From Thuidium tamariscinum (Eukaryota > Streptophyta > Bryopsida > Hypnales > Thuidiaceae), in assembly GCA_947034885.2 (NCBI GenBank), contig OX344753.2:17608001-17672000 (forward strand): a stretch of 64,000 bases of DNA. The letters are read 5' to 3'. How positions within the stretch are numbered: the stretch's first letter is position 1; every line of letters begins with the position of its first letter. Positions 12,810 through 25,172 of the stretch are shown here, one piece after another. The notes under the pieces were generated by a model. It saw only the letters and a program-made list of their open reading frames with translations. It did no database searches and was not told the origin of the DNA. Made by a program: the position numbers and the translations under genes.

Positions 12810-15353
12810 ATAAATAGTAAATCAATTTTTTTTTAAAGTAAAAAATATGTTTGATGTATATACCTTTAAGAAGAAGATACCCTAGGAAGGAAAAGCATAG
12901 AAAAATTCTCTAAGTAGGAGAACTAGAAAAGTGCTGAATTTCGTGAAAATTGTAACTTTCACTATATTTTCACATTTTAATTTGTAAAAAATAGGGAAAG
13001 TAATTTTTTTTTAAACTAAAAATTTTCCATTTGGGAAGACTTTATGTTAAAGGTATTTCACCAAAATAATGATCCGAAAACTATCTTGATTGTTCAAAAA
13101 TGTGTGCGCAAGGGAGGCCTGTTAGCACACATGTAGAGGAAAGAGAATAATGATTTTTTAAATTTCCTTCAGTGGAAACATGCCTACTTAGTGTAGGAAT
13201 AGACCCTAGAAATCTGAGCTCTAAATTATTAATTTAAAGAACTCCCCAGTACTAAAAACCCCTAAACCGCAAAGTGTGACAAATTAGAGAAATTAGAATT
13301 TAAATATAAAATGATTTTTGAAAATTTCTGAAAAATAATGGTTTTGATAAATATCAAGTCAGTCATCTTCAATAAAAATTTCAAGTTCAAAGAGTTAATG
13401 CTTCAAAAGTTATAGCTCATGACAACTTCGTCATTCAAAGTGTGACGCCAAATAGTACAAGTCTTTCTTGCATTCACCCAATATCCTCAAAGAATAAAGT
13501 GAAAAGCTTGTCTTTGTAAGTATGGTAGTAGGTTCAAATGAGAACGGCAATTAGTAGCAACTTTCAAATAATCAACTAAAAATTATACTTAATGTTGAAC
13601 AATAAGTTTTAGATTTTGAATGTTGGGGAATATTTACATCAAAATCTCCTACACTATAATGAAATTAAGCAATAGGGACATTTTAGAAAAAAATCCTTTT
13701 TACACCCAATACTCTAAATGTAGGCATGGTTGGCACTTCTTTGATAAGAATTTTTTCTTAAAAAGCTAAATTTTATAGGCTTTATTGCAATTCTCATTTA
13801 TAGACTTTTAAACAACTTATAATGATTTTGCAATATAGGAAACCACTTAATATAGTTGAGATTTGAACTAAACCCTAAACCAAAGTTTGAATGTATATTT
13901 AAACCAATACACTAGATTTGAACCTCATCTTCAAATTCAAAGTTTGAATTTCAATCCACAATTATCCAAAAAATTTGATCCATATATGTAAAATAGTTCA
14001 ATAAAAGTTTGAAGCCATAATTGAATGTTTCTATATAATCCTATTGGATCGTTATTGAAGCAAATGGGACTAATAACTTAGCAAGGTTCAATACTTTCAA
14101 ATATAGAAATTGCAAGGACAATTAGGTAACCTTTGCCACATATTTCTTTGTAGCTATTCTATACCCAAATAAAAAACCATCCCCTCTAAAATCTCATGCA
14201 TGTCTAAGTAATGCTCTACTATATATATGTTGTAAATGTATAGGTTTGATTGAATAAATTGCACCACTACAATACTCAATGATATTTGATGAAGGCATTC
14301 CTTGTCTCTAACTTGGTGGTAGTAGGAAAGAAATCCAATCACTTCAAATGATACTTGATTGGCGACAAAACATCAAGGTTGCTGCTTTAAGGCAAAAATT
14401 CTAAACTCCTAATTATACTTGAAAAAACTAGTACTCTTTTTGTCTTGAATTCAATGTCCATATTTAAAAAAATAGATGTTTAGAAAAGATTGTCTACTAT
14501 TTCAAATTTAGTTGTACGAAGATACAATTTTTGAAACAGTCAACATATCACAATAACAATTTTAGTTCTTCAAAGACACAATTTATGAAATAGTTGGTTA
14601 TGGTTGTACAAATTGCTAACAACAACTAATTGCTTATAAGGAATCTAATTGTAAACTACCTTCACAAAATCTTCATACTATTCACTATATAAAGGCAAGA
14701 TGGAAAATGAATATATTGATGTATTCAACGCTCATTTTGGGTTGAAAATTATAAACAAATATGTGATTAACTATAAGAGGTTGCAATTGACCTCAACTTT
14801 TCCACTTTTAGCAATTCATGCTTCAAATGTAATATTCTTGTTCATGCAAACAACCAAGCAAATTAGAAGTTGATCTACCTATCTATATTTATAACTTTAC
14901 TAAAATCTCAAATTTTGCTTTTATTTTATAAAAAGATTGTTATTAGACAATTATTTCAAGACGAAAAGAGTGAAACTTAGGTCCAATCCACCTCATCAAA
15001 ATAGCCAAGCCTACAAGGCACATGGCTATTCTAAGCGACTAGAAAATATTGATATTAGCTTTGAAAGGATATTGAACCTACAATAATTTTTATTGTGAAA
15101 TTGTCAACCTTTGTTAATTTTTGATTGTGAATTTGTCATTAAAGACAATTTCTTCACAAAGTAGTTGTCAACTAGAACATGTAATGACAACCCTAAAAGT
15201 TGTGATATTTTTGCTTCCTACAACATCTTGCTAGAAAGAGTGCATTTGAATCCCTAAATGCCCAATTAAGGCACTAAAATTTGGTGTTTACTAAACTTTT
15301 AAGTTGCTATTTTAGTAGTTTATAATTTTGAAAACTTCTTTTTGAAGTCTAAA

Positions 15354-15581
15354 TTAACCCTTGAACGCTGCTGCGGACATTTAGCGTTCTTTGAATGACA
15401 AAAAATCTTTTCTTTAGACAAAAATGCAACTTTTCATCCTCGGTATTGGAGGTGAAAAGGGATGATCTTCTACAGTACTTTCACTTCCAAAGAATATATT
15501 TGTCTCTTTCAAAGTAGGTGATGTCACACGGTATCAAAATACACGATTTCCACGGCCACCGGTTTGTCCTTCAAGGGTTAA
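15354..15581 (+). mobile_element. TTAA-flanked 220-bp non-autonomous element, family III copy 1
   Basis: TTAA at 15354-15357 precedes CCCTTGAA, and TTCAAGGG precedes TTAA at 15578-15581, leaving a 220-bp core. The core aligns along its whole length with 54150-54377 and, reversed, with 42798-43036, sharing TTCTTTGAATGACAAA, TCTACAGTACTTT and ATGGTATCAAAAT-type segments. There is no ORF. TTAA plus CCC ends are the known signature of piggyBac-type elements; the class assignment is inference. Confidence 0.75.
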
Positions 15582-16403
15582 GCATAAAAAACAATCTTCA
15601 GAATGATTGATTATAATTTTTCTATTCAAAACTTTGTACAAGGTATTAGAAGTTTTTTAAGGTTCTCAAAGAGTGTTTCAGAGGTGTCTCTCAAAGTTGT
15701 TGCCTATGCAATCAACTAGCTACACTACTCACTTGATTTTTTGAATTTCCACAAAAGAAGTTCAAATTTTTTTTAATTATAAAAATTATAAAAGAATTAA
15801 AAATTGTTAAAAAAAATTAAATTAAATTCTTTTAATATAAAATAATAATAATAATTTTTTTATAATAATTAATTAATATTATGTAATGAAGCAATGTCTT
15901 GGCCATATCAAATTGCATACATGGCATAGTTCCTAGCATTTCCAATCCACTAGCCAATCCATTCCCACACTTAAAAAACCCATAGTCTTCTAACGGCTCC
16001 AAAAAACATCTAATGTGTTCACTCTAGTCTTTACTTTTTGTAGTGTTGAGGGTTCTTAGATTCTTGGAAGTGAGCCTCAAATACACTAAATCTTGGAGAA
16101 AAAAACACATTAAAAATTCATGTAAAAAAATTGTAAAGTAGATTTTGAAAGCTATAAATTAATTGAAGTTACACATATTATTTCCTTTAAATTCATATAT
16201 TTTTGGTGACCAACTTTTCATATTAGACATATAAAAGAAGATTAAAAGACTTCAAGTCACTTTTGCTTGTTTTTACACCCTCATGATTAAACATTATAAT
16301 CTTTCAATCTATAAGTGATATTGTTATGGTTTCTTTTCCTTTGTGATCTCTTGACATGTCTAGTCTGAATTTAGACAACTACATTTTTTTTTAAATTGAT
16401 ATA

Positions 16404-16977
16404 ATGGAAGCACCCAAAATTGTCCAAATAAAGAATTCAACATAGTTAGAAACAATTTTTCTAAAGATAATATTTTTTAATATCAGTGAAAGGAAATCAC
16501 AGATATTAAGAAAATATAGATTTTTTGGATGTCAAATGTAATTTCAATGATTTTTCAAAGAGTTGGCTTCCAAAACTTTCACATAGGTGCACCCAAAATC
16601 TGAATCCTACTAAAATGAAAAATGAGCAATCAAAGTTGGGTATCCCCCTATGAAGATACGTTGTTTGTTTGTTTGGATGTTTGTTATGTTGAGATTTCCC
16701 AGACCGTGAGTCCCCTAGGTGCGTGCTTGGTACCGTCGGAAAGCCCTCGGCGAGGAGGGGTGCACGGAGTTTGATTCATGGTGTTCCAACCTACAACATG
16801 AAAGTTATTGAATTTTGAAGTTTCTATACATTAAAAAAATTAGACCGTGGCAACGACACAGGCCACCCTAATGTGTCCTTTAATGTGTTAACGAATTAGA
16901 ATCAAGCATTTGGAAAACACATTAATTGAAGTCTAGGAACGCAATTGGATGAGTCTAGGATCCAACGCTAGGGACAT
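16404..16977 (+). repeat. Dispersed repeat family V, copy 2, interrupted by a nested element
   Basis: Matches 10683-11040 on both sides of a segment at about 16640-16872 that is absent from copy 1. The left part ends near ATGAGCAATCAAA; the right part resumes at ATGTGTCCTTTAATG. The interruption is itself repeated at 27116-27362, so it is a later insertion. Confidence 0.75.
16655..16872 (-). mobile_element. Family VI short retroposon-like element, nested in repeat V
   Basis: Shares with 27116-27362 a TTG-rich start, TTTGTTATGTTGA, the core CTCGGTACCATCG-like segment and the end GGCAA(C/A)G(A/G)CACA(G/A)GGC. On the minus strand it would end in a (CAAA)n tail, as some SINE or LINE tails do, hence the strand given. 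Pol III boxes and target duplications were not clear. It is GC-richer than its surroundings. Boundaries are good to about 15 bp. Confidence 0.55.
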
Positions 16978-17190
16978 GTGCGATATTGGGTGTTTTTATC
17001 CCTAAAGCTTTTCAAAATGTTGGCTTTTTGTTCAATTTAGAGCAAATTCATAAAAGTTTTGAAAAAGCCTTGAACATTTAGAGGTTAAAGGACATTTCTC
17101 CTCTACAATCCAAATGATATTCCCCTCATTCTCTCGTTCATGGATGATAAAGGAGACTCTAAGGATGAAGCCGGATGAATCTCATTAACG

Positions 17191-17800
17191 ATCCACATTG
17201 ATCCGCGGACCCTTTGAGAGGACAGAGACCAGTCTGGCGCCTTGGAAGAGAACCGTTCTCAATTTAGGAGAACTGTTCTCAAATATGGAGAACTCGATGG
17301 GAACTTCGTCTTCCTTGGGTTGCCGGTCCACAAGGCTTTTGTGCTCAGCGCACGGTTTGGAATGCAATCGCTGCTGTGAGCGATTGCATGAGCGTCTTTG
17401 CTCGGGTTCTATGCCCGAGCTCGGGTTACGTGCCCCGGATAGGTCGATTGTAGCACCTGGTTTTGTAGCACTTCCGCTTCTTGATTTGATTTTGCGAAGC
17501 TTAGATCGAACACAATGCATCAGCATCATGTCAAGGGTTTATGTGCCGAATCTGCCGACCTGGGGTTTAGCTCCGTGATCCTGTTTTTTTCGCTTGCAAG
17601 TTAGCTCTGATGTGCGAAATCTCTTTGTCGAAGCTTCTACATTACGGAATCCCTTTTCAGGAAGTGGATGCTTTGTCGATTGTTGGGAAAAGGGACGAGG
17701 TTGCAATTAGGGTTGAGTGTTGGCGTCGGCAATGTGGTTGATTTGAGACAGGGGAGGGATTAGCTTTCTTTGGGTACCGAAAGCTTGAGGATTTTTGGAC
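17191..17800 (+). promoter_or_regulatory. Putative promoter and 5' leader of the trihelix gene, with a 10-bp hairpin
   Basis: GC content rises sharply at about 17190 and stays high to the trihelix ATG. A perfect hairpin is present: TGCAATCGCT at 17363-17372 and AGCGATTGCA at 17379-17388, with a 6-nt loop. GAGAAC-like motifs recur at 17245-17295. The long ORF at 17198-17578 begins at TTG and resembles no known protein, so it is not called as a gene. Confidence 0.5.
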
Positions 17801-19905
17801 ATGGAGGGCACACTTGTCAATATTGAACCAGTCGGCCCTGTGCCATTCTCGACAGATCAGTACACGGAGCTGCAGGTGAGCACGCCTGTGCAGGTGAAGA
17901 AGGCAAGCAAGAGGCCCAGGAATGGATCTGCTTCTGGGAATGGGAATGATGCGAATAGGCGAGAGTATTATGAGTGGAGCCACGGCGCTGTGCATTCGCT
18001 TCTAGACATTTACGAGGAGAAATACTCCGCCTTGCAGAGGGGGAATTTAAGAGGACGGCATTGGCACGAGGTGGCTCAGCACGTGAGTTCGCGTGAAGAT
18101 GGCACCAAGTCTGTTAAGAGCAGTAAACAATGTAAAATGAAGATCGAAAATCTGAAGCGACGGTACAAGGTAGTGTACCTTTTTGGCCAAATTCGTCCAG
18201 AGTTTCTGGCAGTTGCAGATCGTACTTGGCTTGTCTTCAGAAAAGGTTTCAACGCTAACGCGTTTTTTCTTCGAAGGATTTTTTGATCTTTAAGATTGTT
18301 GGACGGAATCAAAAGGTTTCTCGATCAGATGTAATCTTAGGTACTAGGAAAATGTTTTTAGTTCTGAAAATTTGAGATGAACCTTTAACCGAGAATTTTT
18401 TTTTTTGAGGTAGCTAGAGCTTCATGAGCTTAGAATTGGGTTTCTGTACTGCCACAAATATTGTTAAGGTAGAGTTTACTATTTGCATTAATGTACCAAT
18501 ATACAAGAGTGTTCTTTCATTGAGAGGTTACGGGAGAGATCACTTTGGACACGAGACCCAAATCCTCTTCAGGTCAAATTTTTCTCATTCGGTGTATGAA
18601 CTTCTTACGCAATCATTTCAAAGTGGGAGGTTGTAAACCACAATTGAAGGGACACTAGGGCAGCCACATTTCCATTCAAATATCAGTGGCGATTGACATC
18701 TGGCCAATTCATGCTCACAACAAATTTGCTAATTGGAGGCCCTATCGAGTATGTGCTCAGATGAGTTGCGGCTTGTAACAGGGGTCAGTCAATAGGAGAC
18801 AGGATCAAATATTTTATCTTGACAGGGAACTATCTTACGAGAATTCGTTGCATGTATTTGGCGTAGATGGAAAAGACACATAGAATTGGCAATCCTGCGT
18901 TAGCAGGCACCAGCCGGTGGCCATACTACGACAGACTCGATGGTATGCTTGGTTTTACTCCGAAAGCTCTTGTTGGAAGTCAACGAGATTGCGCCGACAC
19001 TCTGTCTGGCTCCGAGCCCCTGACCTCGCAAGAGGCAAATCCGAAATCGAAGGGAGTCTTCACAGAGCCAGCTGTGGAGTGCGAAGGGGAAAGTGAAATG
19101 CCTGCTGCAACTCCTGTGGCTGAAGATCGAGAAATTTCACCGGACGTTGGGGATGCTGATCAAGACGAAGAAGTTCCTCCTCAGACCAGGAAAGACAGCA
19201 AGACCGATGCTAGCGAAGTCAATACCATGTTAAATATTCCGGGTACATCTGGAGCTAAAACTCGGAGCAAGCTTCCTGTACGGAGTTCGCTCTCGAATCC
19301 GACTGTGCTTTTAGTGAGTATTCTGACACTGAAGTTGCACTCTGTTGGTGGTACATGTCCATGATTGTGGAACTTTCGAAGTTAGTAAAGCACTTTACCT
19401 CTTCAGTGCCCAAGCAAAGATAAAAAGTCGTTTTTGGAAGCTAACATTCGATTATCGACACTTCCCAAAACACATTTCTATCATTGAAAATGCAGGGCAT
19501 AATTTGATTCTTTCTGTTGCTGCATTGTTGCCTTACGAACTCCTAGATGATTCATTTCAACTCATGGATGTGGAAGCAGCCACTTTTGGTCTATTGGGCA
19601 CGTAGGGGTTAACATGCCTCCCTACTTGTCGATAAGCCAAGAATGCAGGAGAGTATATATCAATTTTTTTGCCTTACAAAGCATCCTCTTTACAGGCCAA
19701 CAGTATTACAGCATTTGCAGAGGTCTTATCGCGAATAGAGCAAGCCAAAATGGAGATGCACAAGGACTTGGAGCGACAACGTACTGAAGCAGACCTGAAG
19801 CGAACTCAGATGGTGCTGGATAACCAGCTGCAGATTGCAAAGCTCATCTTAAAAGGGCGGAAACGGAAAGGACGTTCTTTATCATCGTCTTCTGAATCTG
19901 ATTAG
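17801..19905 (+). CDS. Trihelix (SANT/Myb-like) transcription factor, ASIL-like, 341 aa
   Basis: Likely nuclear DNA-binding regulator. Exons: 17801-18169, 18867-19313, 19696-19905; all GT-AG, phase 0. Basic nuclear-localisation-like KKASKRPRN at residues 33-41. Trihelix domain at about 57-140: WSHGAVHSLLDIYEEKY, then RGRHWHEVAQHVSSRE, then KSSKQCKMKIENLKRRYK at the end of exon 1, closing with SRWPYYDRLDGML in exon 2. The long gap between helices two and three (SREDGTKSVKSSKQC) is typical of the ASIL/SIP1 clade, whose members repress seed-maturation genes in Arabidopsis. An acidic Ser/Pro/Glu-rich middle (about 150-265) precedes a C-terminal coiled coil (FAEVLSRIEQAKMEMHKDLE), then KGRKRKGR and a Ser tail. 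The start is the first ATG in frame. No operon context; the next gene is about 9 kb away on the other strand. Clade is likely, exact orthology unknown. Confidence 0.92.
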
Positions 19906-21203
19906 GTATGCCCTCTTGATGAAATCCGTGTTTCCGTGTATCTATTTTTTTAGCAGATCGTCAAACCCAGGGGTTAGTGCAATGGGACAGGAGTAGTACA
20001 GAGGATGTATCGATGTCCTATCCGAAGCATAGAGGACTGTAGTGTATTTTTTGAAAACAAAGGTCCACGCGATCACCCCCTTGGGACCCCTTCTTTGTCC
20101 ATTTTTTTCTACGACCTTAAATAGCACAGCGTTCTGTCCTTATCAAAAATTCCTACTCCGTATGGTTTTTGATATTTGAGGGTACTGATGAGCATCCTGA
20201 AGCCGGGAAAGGCGGGAGTGGGTGGTCACGTGCAAGGGGCTTCAAATCGTTGGGCCCGGAGGAAAGAACCCTATAGTTCGTTGGTTTCCTCCTGCGGATC
20301 CTCTGGCACATGGAGCTTTAAAGTGGGCTATATTTCGAATTTTGAGATGGATGATGTTGCTTGTTGTAAGTCGTTCATATAGAAAGCTGTTTTCTTGGAT
20401 TTATGTTTGTTTCTGCTGCTTGCACTAATCGTAGCCATGGATTTGACCTACAGGTGTTACGCATTCAGCTTGCTTTTTACAAAACGTAGGTTGGGAGGTG
20501 GAGAATTTGATGCGCACGGATTTGTCAGATTTTTCATTGTACGAGCAAATGTGTACAATACTTGTCAAAGATTAGGTTTGACAAAGTATCGACCTATTTT
20601 TCTTGCTACTTTACTCCATTCTCCAGGTGATCATGCCGCGACTTCTCTCCTTGCGGCGAAATACTCAAATTCAAGATGCAAGCAAAGATTAATGTCACGT
20701 TGTTCTACCATGACTGTTCAAAGGCAAGCCCTCGCTCTGAGTAGACAAACAGACTATCATGGTGTGCAGGGATGTTATTCTTGCACTCGTGAGGTTTAGA
20801 CAAGACTTCAGGCACGATTGGAGGATGGTGAATTAGTTCTCACAAGCTTGCCTCTTGAATGTATGTTCCTGTAAAGTATATTGCAAGTATTGCTCCTTGA
20901 CAATTGTTCCGACAGCATCAAGACCAATTCTATGGCATTTGAGTGCTGGGAATTCTGTTGCCCTAATTACAGTTGTAAGTCTGACCGACATGAGGCCTCT
21001 CCTCTCCGGACCTGTTGCATAACATTCATTTTAGCCAGTGAAGCACTGTATCCTTTCTACTTACAAATCCTGAGATGTTTATATTTGCCATTGTCTATTT
21101 ACAAATTCTGAAATAATGCTCTGACAAAGTACATTTCTATTCTTGATTGGTTCTGCAGACAATTCCTCTTTGATACCGCGCTTGGCGTGAACCTTAAACC
21201 TTG
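19906..21203. other. Downstream region of the trihelix gene; unresolved ORFs
   Basis: Moderate GC up to about 21150, then AT-rich. Several 60-134-codon ORFs occur on the plus strand (for example 20395-20799), but none shows a recognisable domain and their ends do not fit splice joining into the trihelix frame. It may be 3' UTR, an unannotated non-coding transcript or a decayed gene. Confidence 0.45.
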
Positions 21204-21407
21204 TTCTCATTATTGGAATTTTTTTTTTTTTTTTTCTTTTGAACAACTGGGCAAGGCCCATTGCATTGAAAACTCAGAAACAAATACATCCAGACCAGAA
21301 GGCCGAAAACTCAAAAGAACCAGGTCGACCGGGCGAAATTAGACCCCGTGACAACCCAGTAAAGCAAAGCTACATTCAGGTGGTCTAACTCTATTCTCAT
21401 TATTGGA
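21204..21407 (-). mobile_element. 5'-truncated LINE 3' tail with poly(A) and a 14-bp target-site duplication
   Basis: The direct repeat TTCTCATTATTGGA at 21204-21217 and 21394-21407 brackets a roughly 176-bp insert that starts, on the plus strand, with a T-run (about 21219-21240) followed by GAACAACTGGGCAAGGCCCA. Read on the minus strand this is a 3' end reading TGGGCCTTGCCCAGTTGTTC followed by poly(A), the usual look of plant LINE tails. Target duplication plus poly(A) indicate target-primed reverse transcription. No coding remains. Confidence 0.85.
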
Positions 21408-23167
21408 TTTCTCGTTACTATATTGGGTATCAGTGCCGGTGAATTAATAACTAGTTAAAGTAACGCATAGAGTATGTTTGGTGTTATTGGTTACTTTTTC
21501 ATTATTACTAAATTTTAAACACCAATCTGAAGAAGATATTTATCAATAGTTGATTTAAGACGATGTGGTCCATGTCCATGACATTGTTAACCCCTTGAAG
21601 GTCTTGCATTTTGGAAGAGATGCATACCTTGGTCAAATTTTTAGTTTTGATTTAAATTTAGGGATTAATGTCCAATAAGTTGTATTTCTATTTTGTTTTG
21701 AAACTTTGAAAAACCTAAATATTCAATGAGATATTTTTATTTACATTTAAATTCAAGTAATGCAATGTTATATGTATTTCATTAGAATTTCCTTCTTTAG
21801 AATTAACTTTTAAGTTTAAATTAGAAAATGTTATATTTCATTTTGTCCTTTGATTTTGGCCAAATTTACAAATCATTCTATAAATATATATTCTAATTTT
21901 ATGTACATATAATTATTTTTGAATTCATAGTAATTTGATTCTACTACCAAAAGCTCTTTAAAGGAATCAACATCTATTTAAATAGTTGCCATTAAAACAT
22001 GAAAATGATCATAATTTCATCAATCAATTACATAAAGGCTAAATTAAGCTTGATAATAGTGATTTCAATGGTAGGTTAGTTCTAAAGGTGTTTGAGTTAT
22101 AATAAAGAATAATTGCTTGAAATTTTTTGAAGCTACAAGTCTTCATGGGTACTTTTATCTCTTGAATTATTTCAAAATAATTGGATTTTTTTCATATACT
22201 TATTAATTTATTTTTCTTCATTAATTGAACAAGTAGCATAGCCATATTACCGTGTGTGTAGGTCTATTTTGATAAATCAAGCTAAAATAGTTTACTTTTC
22301 TCAGTTCAACAATTTAGCAAGCAAATTGGATTTTTTTTTGTTTTTGGCACTTTATGAGGATATTCCTAATTTTGGATTGATTCTTTCTATTCATAGGTAA
22401 TTGTGTTCCTTTTTCTATTTTTTCTCAAAAACAATTTTTTCAGATTTTTAGAAAGGGTTGTATGTAATTTTTAAAATTTTTGATATTTTCCAAATTTTCC
22501 CGAGTTATTTACAAATTTGACCTACACGTAGGGAAATCCTTAGATTACTTGTTTTATATCATTGTGAATTGACTGTAGATGCATTGTCTAGGTTGCATTT
22601 TTGTTGAATGATCATATTCATTTTCATTGTACTCCTTTCACTAAGACAAAGTCCTTTGAATTCAAGTGTGCATCATAACAACCATTTTATTAGAATTTTT
22701 TGTTGTATAGGCTAGAATGAAGCTTGCATGTTGAACAAGATGTGTCTTTGACTAATGAAAATGTTGTGCTACCTATTCAACTTTTTTCTCCTAAGACACA
22801 AATGTGGTGTTTGACACTCAACACCAATTAATTTTTAAGCCTCCATTTAGAGAAGGGCCAATCTCAAAAGCTTTATGCATTATTTACAAGAAGAATGACG
22901 CTTGAAGAAGGTTGCTAGTTTAGCGATAGCGGGGAATGCTAGCTAAAAATAGAGGGAAAACATGCCTTCAAAGTTGTAGGGTGACTAAGGGTAGCTAGAA
23001 GTGCCTTGAATGCATGAAATAGTTTGAAGAATTATTAAAAAATTTGGAAAAAAAATATACTAAAATCAATCTAAAATTGCAATATGACATGGCTAAAATT
23101 GCTTGCTTGAAAATGTGATATTTTGTTTTATTTATTTTAAAATTATTTTTGAAATTAAAAATTATTA

Positions 23168-24101
23168 TTAACCCCTAAAGGACCAAGCCCTGTTTTCTGC
23201 CCCAAAACACTAAAAACTGCCAATTCTATAGCAAAGAGTAAAAAAAAAAAATTCATTCATTTTTTTTCACATTTAACCATAGGATCTTATACCTCACTAG
23301 TCTAAGATAGTGTGAAAAAAAATTCATAATTTTTGACCACACAGATTGCAAGATACTTGCATTTAAAGTGCGAAAAACAAGTTTTTCAACACATTACGGG
23401 ACTGGATTTTTTGACTTTGAATATTTTTAACTTAAAAATTTTGCACTAAAGCGTTTTGAGCTTTAATTATTTATAGTGCAAAATTGAGTTGAGAATCTAG
23501 GAAAAAAAAAGAAATTCAAAAAAACTTAATTTTCATTCTTAAAAAAATTGTTAAGTAGAAGTAGGTACGAGATAGAAGGAAAATCTAAAATATTAATATC
23601 TTTTAGATGGAATTAAAATTCACTAATCCTAATGGTGAGATTGTTCTAGAAAGTAAACTAAACCATGAAAAATTTGTTTTTTTGAAAAATTGCAAAAATT
23701 GCATCCAGAAATGAATCCTACAAGTTATTTTTTTCAAGAAAATGCTCTAATTGCCCGAAAAACAAAAATGTCCATAACTTTCTCATAACAAATCCAGATA
23801 AAATGAATGAAAGCTTCCTAGATAGGCAAAAATATAATCTATAAGAAAAAAAATTCAAAAAAAAAAAATTCAAATTTTTTCTTTGCTGCCCGAACTGCCC
23901 GCCGTCCCCTGTTTTGAGGTTATTTGGGCATAACTTTTGTTCCCGGTCACCAATTGAAAAAAAACTTATATCCCCACGAAGATATTCAATTTTTCTATCT
24001 CTAAAAAAAGTTTCAAAAAATCAGGACAAAAATTCAGCCCGTAGGTACCTGCCCAAAATTGCATTTGTCCCTCGAAGGGACAATGGTCCTTTAGGGGTTA
24101 A
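23168..24101 (+). mobile_element. TTAA-flanked 926-bp non-autonomous element, family I copy A
   Basis: TTAA at 23168-23171 and 24098-24101 border perfect 14-bp terminal inverted repeats, CCCCTAAAGGACCA and TGGTCCTTTAGGGG. The interior is colinear with 39207-40138 (inverted) and 43058-43960, sharing CCATAGGATCTT-like, CAGATTGCAAGATA and CTGCCCGAACTGCCCGCCG-like blocks. No transposase-sized ORF, so non-autonomous. TTAA target plus CCC ends fit piggyBac, by inference. Confidence 0.85.
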
Positions 24102-25172
24102 AATAAAACTAATGTAAAAAGCTTCTAGTCTTAAAACTAAATTTTAAAAATTTAGAAATTTTTTAACTAACATTGTTTACTATTGAGTTCAAAATCATCA
24201 AAGAGAAGCAGTCCAAATGAAGGATGATAATAACCACTCTCTTAAGTAACATTTTTTTTTATTGCAAGCTAGATTGAAGCCTCATATTCAATAAAAGATG
24301 TTTCTAATTGATTTAAAACGTATCATTATTTATTCCACATTTTTCTTGCAAAAAACAAATGTAGTATTTGTTGCTAAACACCAATTTATTTGTAAGCATC
24401 TATTTGGAGGTGGCTAACTCCCAAACTACAATTTGACATGGCTAGAACTAGCCATGTCTAACTACAATTTTTTTAACAATTTTTCAATATTTATTTAAAT
24501 ATTAAGATTCTTAAAAAATAAAATCGCTTAAAATTTTTGGTAAGCACTATTTCCTACTACATTTAGGTTTTCAAAGAAAGGTAGTCCAAATGAAAGTCTA
24601 TTTTTTTTAAATGCGAATTCCAATTACAAAGGCTTCTTAATGGATAGAATGTACACACTTTTGTTCTACTTTTATACATTTTATGAGTTGACAACCTCAT
24701 TCATTGTTGCTTTTTATAGGCCCATGAATCCTAGACCTTAATCTGGCAATTCAATTTACCAACCATGATAAGCCATTTGATATCATCATCTTAAGTTCAA
24801 CCCTTATGAAATATCAAGAAGGAATATTCCAATCTTCAAAGGGATCCTGAAGGCAAGCTAAAAGCAATCTTAAATTTGTAAGATTTTAGGGTCACTTTTT
24901 CACATTTATAGAATTTATTTAAGTCATTCATCGTCTCATCAAGCCCAATATTCTAATAGAATGCCTCTCTTGAAGCTTTATTTAATTTATAGAAATGAAC
25001 ATCATATGTATTGAAGATTTAAGTTACCATAAGTGATTTTAAGGTTTAAATAACACATGCTAAAAAAAATTCTATCCATTTTCAACTTCCAACAAGATCC
25101 AATCAAAGTAATAAAAGACATTTGAATGATAAAAATGGTTTCCAATGATAGGAACTTGATGGTAGTATATAT

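Larger units (their letters stand above)
10621..17190. other. AT-rich intergenic DNA, no gene seen
   Basis: Strongly AT-rich, with frequent stops in all frames and only short, low-complexity ORFs. No coding similarity was recognised. It contains the dispersed repeat pair, a hairpin and one TTAA-flanked element, each listed separately; the rest looks like decayed repeat sequence. Confidence 0.8.

Noticed and set aside
16655-16872. SINE with pol III A and B boxes
   Set aside because: AGTTTGATTCA at about 16769 resembles a B box, but it lies on the plus strand while the tail-like (TTTG)n lies at the plus-strand start, and no A box was found; left as unclassified.
17198-17578. 126-codon plus-strand ORF before the trihelix gene
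   Set aside because: It begins at TTG, is mirrored by a 114-codon ORF on the other strand, and matches no known domain; treated as leader DNA.
20395-20799. 134-codon ORF with a hydrophobic start
   Set aside because: No recognisable domain, mixed composition and several overlapping frames; it may be in the trihelix 3' UTR but cannot be supported as a gene.
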